A stretch of DNA of 37,729 nt from a virus. The stretch is from IMG/VR virus record IMGVR_UViG_3300046170_000122, positions 1 to 37,729 of that record. One strand, 5' to 3'. Each line of letters begins with the position of its first letter. Positions within the stretch are counted from its first letter, which is position 1. The translations under genes and the position numbers were made by a program. Shown here piece by piece: positions 15,271-21,424 of this stretch. The notes under the pieces were generated by a model that was given only the letters and a program-made list of their open reading frames with translations, was not told the origin of the DNA and did not search any database.

Positions 15271-16575
15271 TTAGTATCCAGATCCTGCATTGATGCGTGG
15301 CCTACGCCGGCGCTTAGCGTGTGACTGTTGATCTGTCAGCATATCGTGCAGCTCTGCCTCTGCTAGCATTGAGAATGCGTCAGATGGGTGAGACTCCCAA
15401 CCGTGAGAGATCTTGTTTGTGATCCATCCCGTTCCATCGGTAGCTTCCTTGTAATGAAACTGGCTTAAAGCGTCCCTGAGATGCGTAGTTGGCTTATCTC
15501 TAAACCAAATATTCGGAAATGCCTTCTTGGTCGCGTTAATCCGCAGTTCCTTGTCATGCGTTCTAGGAATTGTCTGCACGTTTGACAGGCCAGCCTTCCG
15601 TAACTCCTCTGCAAATGTCAGTCCATTAGGCTGTCTAGCTGCCGAGTCATGTGGAAGTAAGTGACCGCCATAGCTAAATCCTTTGGCCTGCATATGACCT
15701 ACACGATCCTCTAGCGTCATGCCGGCTGATATGTCGCAGTCAATGACCGTTCTCCTCATCCCATCAATCTGCCAATAGATGACAGCAGTGTTCTGTGGCG
15801 ATCCGATGTCCCAAGTCGTCCATACCGGACCACGATTAGGCTCAAAGTCGCAAACATGACCTAGCCTCAGCGCATCTTCTACCTCTTTGGCGTAAATCGT
15901 GCCAGGTATATCAGATGAAAACGAGCATTCAAACTCCCGCTCAAACACGTTGCTCTCTCTTGTAGCTTTCATCCTATCTAGCTGATCAGGCGGGATAAGA
16001 CCGCTTTCAGATGCTTTTAGACAGAGGGAGAACCACTCAGGGTCTTTGAGCGAGTGCTGGTAGACTCTCCAGAAGGCATTCTTACCCTTGGGCGTCCCAA
16101 CAAACGTGGCCCAACCTTTGTAGTCTAAAAGACACGGTTCTATGACTGACTCCCACGCATCTGGTGGAATGTCGGCATATTCGTCCAATACTACACCATC
16201 AAAGTAGAGTCCCCTTGCTCGCTCGTAGTTCTCACCGGAATACAGCCCGATCTCTGCCCCGTTCTGGAATCGAATCCATAGCTCCGACTCGTTCTTGATC
16301 ACACCAGGTATCTGATGAGTGAAGGTCTTGAGGTAGCTCCAAGCAATCTTTTTGGCCTGCGCTTGTGTGGGAGCAAAGTATCCGTAGCGCAAAGGCGATG
16401 ATTTCAACCCTTTGCGCGTATGGGTGTGGCATTTAAGGATTAGATCCTGCAGACATCCGAAGCTCTTGCCGCCCCTTCGATGCACCACTAAGCAGGCCCT
16501 GTCCTCTGTCCGTTGTAGGTATGGTCTAACCCAGTTCCGAGGCTTCAGCGTTAGTCTAGTCTTGTTCGTCGCCAT
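15271..16575 (-). CDS. Terminase large subunit
   Basis: 434 residues with the full ATPase-nuclease layout. Walker A is RRGGKS (33-38), the adenine-side Q/T motif lies near TQAQAKK (70-76), Walker B is VVLDEYAD (128-135) with catalytic E132, and the coupling motif is FVGTPKGK. The RNase H-fold nuclease follows with TTWDIGSPQNT (first Asp), DCDISAG, LPHDSAARQ (second Asp) and HPSDAFSMLAEA (third Asp). It packages DNA through the portal and cuts concatemers. Its ATG lies inside the end of the preceding small gene (20-base overlap). The packaging type (headful or site-specific) cannot be read from the motifs, but circular permutation of the assembly would suit headful. Confidence 0.95.
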   Translation of the reverse strand: MATNKTRLTLKPRNWVRPYLQRTEDRACLVVHRRGGKSFGCLQDLILKCHTHTRKGLKSSPLRYGYFAPTQAQAKKIAWSYLKTFTHQIPGVIKNESELWIRFQNGAEIGLYSGENYERARGLYFDGVVLDEYADIPPDAWESVIEPCLLDYKGWATFVGTPKGKNAFWRVYQHSLKDPEWFSLCLKASESGLIPPDQLDRMKATRESNVFEREFECSFSSDIPGTIYAKEVEDALRLGHVCDFEPNRGPVWTTWDIGSPQNTAVIYWQIDGMRRTVIDCDISAGMTLEDRVGHMQAKGFSYGGHLLPHDSAARQPNGLTFAEELRKAGLSNVQTIPRTHDKELRINATKKAFPNIWFRDKPTTHLRDALSQFHYKEATDGTGWITNKISHGWESHPSDAFSMLAEAELHDMLTDQQSHAKRRRRPRINAGSGY

Positions 16576-16810
16576 ATGCGGTCATAAAATAGTTGCGAAT
16601 ATCGCTAACAGTGAGTTTCTGAAAATGATCCGCGCTCCAGCAAATGCCGAAGACGTTAATTTCTTTAGGAGTATCTGAAGCGATCATTACTATCATCCTC
16701 TCGCCCTCAGTAATCTCAGCAAATGAGGTGATGTTGTGGAAGCCTTCAGCCTCTAGGTAGCTCTCAACCTGGCCAAGCTTCTCAACCTCTTCAAATGTCA
16801 CCTCACTCAT
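16556..16810 (-). CDS. Small protein between terminase subunits
   Basis: 84 acidic residues (MSEVTFEEVEKLGQVESYLE). It has a short strand-rich middle (GERMIVMIASDTPKEINVFG) and an aromatic C-terminal helix (VSDIRNYFMTAYG). No family recognised. It has one of the best ribosome sites of the late region: GGAGG (minus strand, 16820-16816) five bases before the ATG, located inside the end of the small terminase gene. It ends with a 20-base overlap into the large terminase gene. Possibly a packaging accessory; no direct evidence. Confidence 0.7.
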   Translation of the reverse strand: MSEVTFEEVEKLGQVESYLEAEGFHNITSFAEITEGERMIVMIASDTPKEINVFGICWSADHFQKLTVSDIRNYFMTAYGDEQD

Positions 16811-17168
16811 CCTCTCCTCCGATCACGATCTCAATCTCTCCTGAGACCTCTACGGAGTGATCGTGCTTGTCTCTCCAATCCTCCTTAAAGCGGTTCTTCA
16901 TCTGAAATATGTAGCTAGTAGAGTTAAATCCCTCAACCCCTCCAAACGTGGCCTCACGCCCTTTACGCTCCCACCAAGACAGCCCCTCCTCGTAAGCTCT
17001 TTTTAGGGCGTTAGAAAACTCAGGCTTCTTGTTGCCCCAATCCCATAGCGTCTCCCTTACGACTCCTAGCTTAGACGCGATCTCAGCCTTGCCCATGCCT
17101 TGCTTACCGCACTCAATAGCAATGTCGCAGAACTCTGGTTTGTATTTTGTCGGCCTACCTCCTGCCAT
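16803..17168 (-). CDS. Terminase small subunit
   Basis: I place the start at ATG 17168 (MAGGRPTKYKPEF), 121 residues. The longer frame would run back into the terminator T-run. The N-terminal half is the usual small-terminase DNA-binding fold: GRPTKYKPEFCDIAIECGKQ, then a helix-turn-helix KAEIASKLGVVRETLWDWGN followed by EFSNALKRAYEEG. The rest is an oligomerisation region with the common FQMKNRFKEDWRDKH block, and an acidic C-terminal tail. It recognises phage DNA and delivers it to the large subunit. It is the first gene of the late operon, directly after a terminator, so it needs its own promoter or read-through. No clear promoter was found. Confidence 0.9.
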   Translation of the reverse strand: MAGGRPTKYKPEFCDIAIECGKQGMGKAEIASKLGVVRETLWDWGNKKPEFSNALKRAYEEGLSWWERKGREATFGGVEGFNSTSYIFQMKNRFKEDWRDKHDHSVEVSGEIEIVIGGEDE

Positions 17169-17185
17169 GCTCTTAGAATAAGCAC

Positions 17186-17222
17186 AAAAAACCGGCCTGA
17201 GCAACTAAATACTCAGACCGGT
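17186..17222 (-). terminator. Intrinsic terminator between early and late operons
   Basis: ACCGGTCTGAG (minus strand, 17222-17212) pairs with CTCAGGCCGGT (17201-17191) over 11 bases with one U-G pair; the loop is ten bases and six T follow (17191-17186, overlapping the last pair). It lies 18 bases before the small terminase ATG and marks the end of the replication block. It has the same build (ten-base loop, one U-G pair) as the terminator before the capsid gene. Confidence 0.88.
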
Positions 17223-17309
17223 TGTTACACACTAATAATATGAATTAAACACAAAGCAGCAAGCTGCTCCAAAGGTTGTATCTAATTCTCACAAAGCGTC
17301 AAGGTGTTT

Positions 17310-17390
17310 TTACGGTTGTCCTCCGGCCCATGCCATAAGGATTAAAATGGCTACGAAAATAGCTGACTGAATGATCTCTTGGATGTTCAT
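17310..17390 (-). CDS. Tiny hydrophobic peptide (26 residues)
   Basis: ATG 17390 to TAA 17310: MNIQEIIQSAIFVAILILMA then WAGGQP. It is a single amphipathic-to-hydrophobic helix long enough to cross the membrane. It starts five bases after the stop of the 76-residue protein before it and ends before the early terminator, so it is the last frame of the early operon. No ribosome site is visible, but close spacing could allow re-initiation. No family recognised; it could also be chance, since short hydrophobic frames are common. Confidence 0.4.
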   Translation of the reverse strand: MNIQEIIQSAIFVAILILMAWAGGQP

Positions 17391-17395
17391 TGTGT

Positions 17396-17626
17396 TTAAA
17401 GTTCAATTTGTTTATATCCGTAGCAATCGGTCAAGTCGTCCATTACATGGGCAAACAGGTGAGCGTAGCGGCGGGGATCAAGGTAAATAATTGCTGTCTC
17501 GTCGTCCTCTTGGGTAAGCCACATTGTGTCGGCGTCAGCGTCATACCTAATGTAATCAAAATCTAGTTTTAGAGTCTTTTCAAACTTGCGAATTTCAATA
17601 AAAGCGATGTCTAATGGTGTTGTCAT
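17396..17626 (-). CDS. Small acidic early protein
   Basis: 76 residues from ATG 17626 (MTTPLDIAFIEIRKFEKTLK), preceded by AAGAAT. The longer frame from 17653 overlaps the previous gene and adds nine residues. Acidic with several aromatic residues (DFDYIRYDADADTMWLTQED) and ending in CYGYKQIEL. No family recognised. Small acidic proteins at the end of early operons often bind host or DNA-mimic targets, but nothing here proves that. Confidence 0.6.
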   Translation of the reverse strand: MTTPLDIAFIEIRKFEKTLKLDFDYIRYDADADTMWLTQEDDETAIIYLDPRRYAHLFAHVMDDLTDCYGYKQIEL

Positions 17627-17646
17627 ATTCTTAGTGGTTTGGTGTT

Positions 17647-18048
17647 TTAGCAAAATTTAATCCATTGATTGCCATTTAGCGCATGAGTATAATCGCCGCC
17701 AACTTTTGCGCGAAGTATAGTAAGCCCCTCTTCCTTCATTTCGCTTAATGCGTCTAAATCTCGCTTGGCGTCTTCAAAACATTTGTGGCTTTCTTCAACG
17801 CACCCGATGTATTCATCAGAATAAGAAACGATGTATTCGTAATCTTCATCAGAGCCGTAAAGAGCCGACTCTATCACTACGCGAATCTCGTCATAATCCA
17901 AAGCCTTCTTGATTGCTTTAAAGCTATAATAGCTAGGCAAGTGAGGCTTAACCATTGCGAGGTTAATTGCCCCTTTGCGGTCAATGATGTCTTCAGTTAT
18001 CTCTCTGAGGTCTTGGGCCTCTTGGCTTTCTTTAATAATTACTGTCAT
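17647..18048 (-). CDS. Uncharacterised acidic early protein
   Basis: 133 residues from ATG 18048 (MTVIIKESQEAQDLREITED). The alternative GTG at 18069 lies upstream of a promoter candidate whose start point would be near 18050, so ATG is preferred. The protein is acidic with a tyrosine-rich middle (YGSDEDYEYIVSYSDEYIGC), a charged helix (EDAKRDLDALSEMKEEG) and a C-terminal HALNGNQWIKFC. I do not recognise it. It is the first gene after the methyltransferase and overlaps the longer form of the next gene by seven bases. Confidence 0.6.
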   Translation of the reverse strand: MTVIIKESQEAQDLREITEDIIDRKGAINLAMVKPHLPSYYSFKAIKKALDYDEIRVVIESALYGSDEDYEYIVSYSDEYIGCVEESHKCFEDAKRDLDALSEMKEEGLTILRAKVGGDYTHALNGNQWIKFC

Positions 18049-18056
18049 GTCAGGGG

Positions 18057-18085
18057 GACAATGACACACTGATAACCAACGTCAA
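18057..18085 (-). promoter_or_regulatory. Weak promoter candidate with upstream A-tracts
   Basis: TTGACG (minus strand 18085-18080), a 17-base spacer, then ATTGTC (18062-18057, weak). Directly upstream are A-rich tracts (AAAAAACTAAAAAAGTTT, 18114-18097) that could act as an UP element. It lies in the only gap around, after the methyltransferase stop. Poor -10, so low confidence. Confidence 0.28.
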
Positions 18086-18111
18086 CACCTATTTTAAACT
18101 TTTTTAGTTTT

Positions 18112-18978
18112 TTATTCTAAGGCGTGATTTCCTTTGCTTAAAATATCCCATGCAAGCGCTGCCACTGCTGGAACTTGTCCGTTTCCAATGGCTTTAAGTC
18201 TGTCCACCCTACAGGCCACCCCATTAGCCACTCTACCCAATTTGGGTTCAGAAGACCACCAGTTTGGTTTTCGTGATAAATCTGTCGAGGTAGTTGGTCT
18301 AACCGGTTTCGTTTTGTCCCGTCCTGATTTATTGAGCTTTTCGCCATCCCTGGAGAATCTTTCCAATCTCTTGCTGAAGGTGTTGGCCACATCGCCCTCC
18401 CAACCATTGTTTCTAGATTGGGATGCCGCTTTGGATTGTGGCAACTTTCTGGCGTTATCCTTGCTGCCATCGCGCTGCAACTTCTCGGTGTTGGCCATGA
18501 TCCAGACTCTGTCGCGCTTGTGAGGCGCGGCAACGTGGTGCGCTCCCACAATACCCCATTTTGAATTAAACCCCATTTTGGCAAGGTCACCAACAACTCT
18601 GGCAAGACCTCTTCCCACAAGCATTGGTGAGTTTTCCACGAAAACGTGTCTAGGTCGAACTTCACCAATGATTCGCGCCATTTCTCCCCACATACCGCTT
18701 CGCTCGCCGTCAATTCCAGCTCCTTTTCCGGCGCATGAAATATCTTGGCAGGGGAACCCTCCGGTAATAATGTCAACTTTCCCTTTCCATTCTGTTCCAT
18801 TGAAGGTTCGCACATCGTCCCAGACAGGGAATCTAGGTAAGAGGCCGTCAGCTTGCCGTTGCAGAAGAACCCTTCTTGGGTAGTCTTCGATTTCAACGGC
18901 GGCAACGGTTCTCCACCCTCGCAACATACCTCCAAGGATTCCTCCTCCAGCCCCTGCAAATAGTGCCAACTCATTCAT
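18112..18978 (-). CDS. DNA cytosine-5 methyltransferase
   Basis: 288 residues with the ordered C5-methyltransferase motifs: motif I LFAGAGGG (6-13, SAM binding), motif IV GGFPCQDIS (73-81, catalytic C77), motif VI ENSP (usually ENV), motif VIII RDRVW, a target-recognition stretch of about 90 residues rich in N, K and R, and motif X AIGNGQVPAVAALAW near the C terminus. It adds a methyl group to C5 of cytosine in a short unknown site, most likely to protect phage DNA from host restriction, since no partner nuclease is nearby. It lies within the early operon between the single-strand binding protein and small early genes. Nearly the whole gene is also open in a second frame (18138-18974). Confidence 0.95.
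   Translation of the reverse strand: MNELALFAGAGGGILGGMLRGWRTVAAVEIEDYPRRVLLQRQADGLLPRFPVWDDVRTFNGTEWKGKVDIITGGFPCQDISCAGKGAGIDGERSGMWGEMARIIGEVRPRHVFVENSPMLVGRGLARVVGDLAKMGFNSKWGIVGAHHVAAPHKRDRVWIMANTEKLQRDGSKDNARKLPQSKAASQSRNNGWEGDVANTFSKRLERFSRDGEKLNKSGRDKTKPVRPTTSTDLSRKPNWWSSEPKLGRVANGVACRVDRLKAIGNGQVPAVAALAWDILSKGNHALE
18138..18974 (-). CDS. Overlapping 278-codon frame inside the methyltransferase gene
   Basis: Its ATG (18974) lies four bases after the methyltransferase start, and the frame stays open for 278 codons on the same strand, almost the entire methyltransferase gene. The translation is protein-like: tryptophan-rich, with MWPTPSARDWKDSPG, LPKWGLIQNGVLWERT and, at the end, LNPNWVEWLMGWPVGWTDLK. 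From memory, proteins with the same WPTPxAxD and VEWLMGWPxGWTxL blocks are annotated in many phages and metagenomes, which suggests a conserved second frame and not a chance one. No separate ribosome site is visible; it could be read by re-initiation at the clustered ATGs. Alternatively it is a by-product of conserved methyltransferase codons. Function unknown. Confidence 0.35.
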   Translation of the reverse strand: MSWHYLQGLEEESLEVCCEGGEPLPPLKSKTTQEGFFCNGKLTASYLDSLSGTMCEPSMEQNGKGKLTLLPEGSPAKIFHAPEKELELTASEAVCGEKWRESLVKFDLDTFSWKTHQCLWEEVLPELLVTLPKWGLIQNGVLWERTTLPRLTSATESGSWPTPRSCSAMAARITPESCHNPKRHPNLETMVGRAMWPTPSARDWKDSPGMAKSSINQDGTKRNRLDQLPRQIYHENQTGGLLNPNWVEWLMGWPVGWTDLKPLETDKFQQWQRLHGIF

Positions 18979-18988
18979 TTATTAATTT

Positions 18989-19351
18989 TTAAAACGGGAT
19001 CTCGTCAGCATCAGCAGTGCTGGCGTCTAGTGCCGCTGCTTTAGCTTTGTAAGCTTCGCCAGGATCGTTTGTGGCAGGCGAGGCGCTTTCGATACGCCAT
19101 GCGACCAGATTGTTGAAGAACCTCCCGTCATGCTCGCGGCCTCGGATGTTGAAATGCACCGTGATCTCGTCGCCGACCTTGGCCTCGTCAATCTCTTTGA
19201 TGCGATCCTTGACTAGCTCCAACTTAATGAATTGGTCAAATTTACCGTCGTCCACTTTCACCACAAACTCACGCTTAGTGAATCCAGAGTTAAATGTCTG
19301 CGTATCCCCCAGCAAATGGAGGCTTCCTGTTATTTTCATGCTTTCGCTCAT
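18989..19351 (-). CDS. DUF3127-like single-stranded DNA-binding protein
   Basis: 120 residues. The OB-fold-like core begins MKITGSLHLLGDTQTFNSGF and includes KREFVVKV, KVGDEITVHFNIRGREHDG and the conserved FFNNLVAWRIE, the pattern I associate with DUF3127 proteins. The tail is disordered and acidic and ends in DEIPF, very like the SSB C-terminal tip (DDIPF) that docks partner proteins. It probably coats single strands during replication and recombination and recruits host enzymes. Start and stop are tightly packed: ATGA overlap with the zinc-ribbon gene, then 10 bases to the methyltransferase. Confidence 0.8.
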   Translation of the reverse strand: MSESMKITGSLHLLGDTQTFNSGFTKREFVVKVDDGKFDQFIKLELVKDRIKEIDEAKVGDEITVHFNIRGREHDGRFFNNLVAWRIESASPATNDPGEAYKAKAAALDASTADADEIPF

Positions 19352-19548
19352 TGTTTATTTTTATTGTTAATTCGTCTCGCTAATTCAGCCGGATCGTAAT
19401 CTGGCGCTGCCGCGAGACATGGGCAGTCTGAAGTATTTCTAACGCAATAAGAAAAGGTCGCGCCTGGTTCATATCTGAAGCGGGGGTATCCGTCGCATTT
19501 AACGCAGGGCTTTAACGAAGCATAAGCCTCCCTGATCTCTCTATCCAT
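19348..19548 (-). CDS. Small zinc-ribbon protein (Lar-like)
   Basis: 66 residues with four paired cysteines: CVKC at the front and a later YCVRNTSDCPCL cluster, then a helix with DYDPAELARRIN. This layout, a small ribbon followed by a short helix that usually carries A(I/L)xxWN, resembles the Lar-type restriction-alleviation or generic phage zinc-ribbon proteins. It overlaps its upstream neighbour by 8 bases and its downstream neighbour by 4. Binding partner unknown; nucleic acid is likely. Confidence 0.6.
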   Translation of the reverse strand: MDREIREAYASLKPCVKCDGYPRFRYEPGATFSYCVRNTSDCPCLAAAPDYDPAELARRINNKNKQ

Positions 19549-20596
19549 TCTTAATATGATGAGTTAATCGCGCAACTTGTCCATCAGAATTGTGATGAAT
19601 AAAGGCTTCAACGCACCTTGGGACTCCCACGTATCCTTTCTTGTGATGCCAGCTATCAGTGCCGGATGGCGATCTAATATGCTCAGCCGTCACTCCTATA
19701 TAATCTTTCGCAGATTGCCATCTGGTCACGGATCGATGGTGCAGGTGATGTAAATAAATCGTCCTGTGCTTGGTAGCTGCCCACATCTCTGGCTCTTCTT
19801 GGGCCATGAGCAATGGCGTATCTGCCAGTTTCGCTCCATCCCCGTGGCTAAATCCGAGCATATTTGATCCGAATCTGACGTATTTACGATGATTGACCGA
19901 TATGTCAAATGTGACGTTTTTGCTTTTTCGGAAATAAGCTTTGAGCGTTTGGGCGAGCATCCAACCCGCGACGTAATCGTGATTACTGGGGCAATGAATT
20001 ACCGTGACATTAGCGTAAGGCAGCAGCCTCTCAATCGCCCTGACCATAAGATCTTTGCATTGGATGAAAGACTGCCACCAGAGACCATCCATGTCTTGAG
20101 GCGTTCCGGCTGTCGTGACTGGGCGCTGGCTGTCAATATGTAGACAATCGTTACCGATCACCATATAAACCTGGTCGATCTCCCAGCCTTGCGACATCCG
20201 CAGCAAGTCATCAATCCCGCGATCCACGCAGGCTACAGCCTCTCTTACGTTGTAGTTACTGCCCGTCTCTTCCTCAACCGCCAGCTTTCCAACGTGGATG
20301 TCCGATGGATCAAGTATTAGGCAGTGGGCATCTTTGATTTTCTTGCGTTTGAACGCTTTGAACTTTGGCGAGTATTTCCTGAGATCGGCCAGAACCGGCT
20401 CAAATAGCTCATCTAGGCTAAGGTTCTCAGCTTTGGAGAAAAGGCTGATGCGCTTTGATTTATACCAGAAATGCTTAACCGAGCTTGGCGATATGCCGGC
20501 CTCATCGCACTCTTCCATAAGCGCTGTCATTGCGCCGCCGGATCTCAGGCGTTTTAACACCTGCATCTCATCTTCGGTTAATCTTGGTCTAGGCAT
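19541..20596 (-). CDS. Calcineurin-like metallophosphoesterase
   Basis: Start placed at ATG 20596 (MPRPRLTEDEMQVLKRLRSG), 351 residues; this overlaps the DnaA-like gene by 8 bases. Residues about 1-60 look like a helix-turn-helix region (GISPSSVKHFWYKSKRI). The catalytic domain shows the metal-binding series: DPSDIHVGKLA (DxH), VIGNDCLH (a GNDxxH form of GDxxD/H), CPSNHDYV (NHD), FSHGDGAK and YLHHLHHRS (HxH). It should hydrolyse a phosphodiester, perhaps DNA ends or a nucleotide. SbcD/Mre11-like proteins share the motif set but are larger. Its place between the DnaA-like gene and the single-strand binding protein suggests a DNA-processing role. Confidence 0.82.
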   Translation of the reverse strand: MPRPRLTEDEMQVLKRLRSGGAMTALMEECDEAGISPSSVKHFWYKSKRISLFSKAENLSLDELFEPVLADLRKYSPKFKAFKRKKIKDAHCLILDPSDIHVGKLAVEEETGSNYNVREAVACVDRGIDDLLRMSQGWEIDQVYMVIGNDCLHIDSQRPVTTAGTPQDMDGLWWQSFIQCKDLMVRAIERLLPYANVTVIHCPSNHDYVAGWMLAQTLKAYFRKSKNVTFDISVNHRKYVRFGSNMLGFSHGDGAKLADTPLLMAQEEPEMWAATKHRTIYLHHLHHRSVTRWQSAKDYIGVTAEHIRSPSGTDSWHHKKGYVGVPRCVEAFIHHNSDGQVARLTHHIKNG

Positions 20597-20858
20597 GAGT
20601 AAGTTCCATAATGTTAATATGTCCAAACCTTTTAGTGGCATGGAGGACAGTCCCGTGGTCTCTCTTTCTAAAGATTTCTGCTATCTTTGTTGTTGAAAAT
20701 GTTGTGTGTCTTCTAATTAACGCCATCGCAATCATGCGCGGGTGAGCTATTCTGTTAGTTCGCGTATTGCTTAAGATTTCTTTACTAGTCAAGCTATATT
20801 TATCGCAGACACAATGTATGATGGCTGTCGCGGTATCGATATTTTCCTGATCGCTCAT
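20589..20858 (-). CDS. Stand-alone DnaA domain IV protein
   Basis: 89 residues that consist almost only of the DnaA C-terminal DNA-binding domain: KYSLTSKEILSNTRTNRIAH, PRMIAMALIRRHT, and the signature IFRKRDHGTVLHATKRF (consensus FGxRDHxTVxxA). The basic loop and the RDH segment that read the TTATCCACA box are kept. DnaA's AAA+ domain III is absent, but the gene is joined by a four-base overlap to a DnaC-like AAA+ ATPase. It may target the helicase loader to DnaA-box-like sites or compete with host DnaA. A box-like site, TTGTCCACA, lies in the initiator gene (21700-21708). Strong family call; role inferred. Confidence 0.9.
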   Translation of the reverse strand: MSDQENIDTATAIIHCVCDKYSLTSKEILSNTRTNRIAHPRMIAMALIRRHTTFSTTKIAEIFRKRDHGTVLHATKRFGHINIMELTHA

Positions 20859-21424
20859 TTGTTTCGGTAAGATTTCCAGTTACAATTGACCACTCCACCA
20901 GTCTCTTCGGCTCTTGACCAAATAGATCTTCCGACCGCTGCCGCTGCCTCATTCGGTTTGTGATTCGTAATGATGACGGTCGCTAAAAGGTTGTCGTAGC
21001 GATGGTCAATAAGGTTAGTTAGCGTTCTCTGCTCCCAATCAGTTCCTGCTAGCTCGGACCATTCGTCCAAAATAAGCAGTGACACTTTCTTGGCCTGCTG
21101 GAGAGTCTCGCGGGCTTTTCCTTTTAACTGCCTATCATCTTCAAACTGTTGTTTAATTATTCCTAACAGGTCGTGAGTCTTAAAATATCGACTTCCTTGG
21201 TCACGCTTAGCTGCCATCTCAGCCCATTTGGTCGCTATCTGAGTTTTACCTGGCCCACGATCGCCGCATAAAATTAGCAAACAATCACCGCCTATTACTC
21301 GCTCCTCAAGCTCCAGCGCTTTCCCTAGCCCATCGCCGTGCATCTGCATTAAATTAGCGATGTGGCGAGATGGGAATCCCCATTTTGCTAGCCAAGTTTT
21401 TATTTCATTATAGTTCAGCGACAT
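20855..21424 (-). CDS. DnaC-like helicase loader ATPase
   Basis: 189 residues. Walker A is GDRGPGKT (54-61), Walker B LLILDEW (about 113-119), sensor 1 ATVIITNH, and the C-terminal SRAEETGG carries the arginine of sensor 2, the order found in DnaC/DnaI-type loaders. The N-terminal 45 residues form a short helical part (IKTWLAKWGFPSRHI) and there is no zinc-binding site. It should load the host replicative helicase onto the phage origin, recruited by the initiator protein encoded just upstream (17-base overlap). The phage encodes no helicase, so host DnaB is the likely partner. Confidence 0.88.
   Translation of the reverse strand: MSLNYNEIKTWLAKWGFPSRHIANLMQMHGDGLGKALELEERVIGGDCLLILCGDRGPGKTQIATKWAEMAAKRDQGSRYFKTHDLLGIIKQQFEDDRQLKGKARETLQQAKKVSLLILDEWSELAGTDWEQRTLTNLIDHRYDNLLATVIITNHKPNEAAAAVGRSIWSRAEETGGVVNCNWKSYRNK

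Noticed and set aside
20589-20858. CI- or Cro-like repressor as evidence of a temperate lifestyle
   Set aside because: The helix-turn-helix here is the DnaA domain IV signature (RDHGTVLHA). No integrase or attachment site is visible, so lysogeny is not supported.
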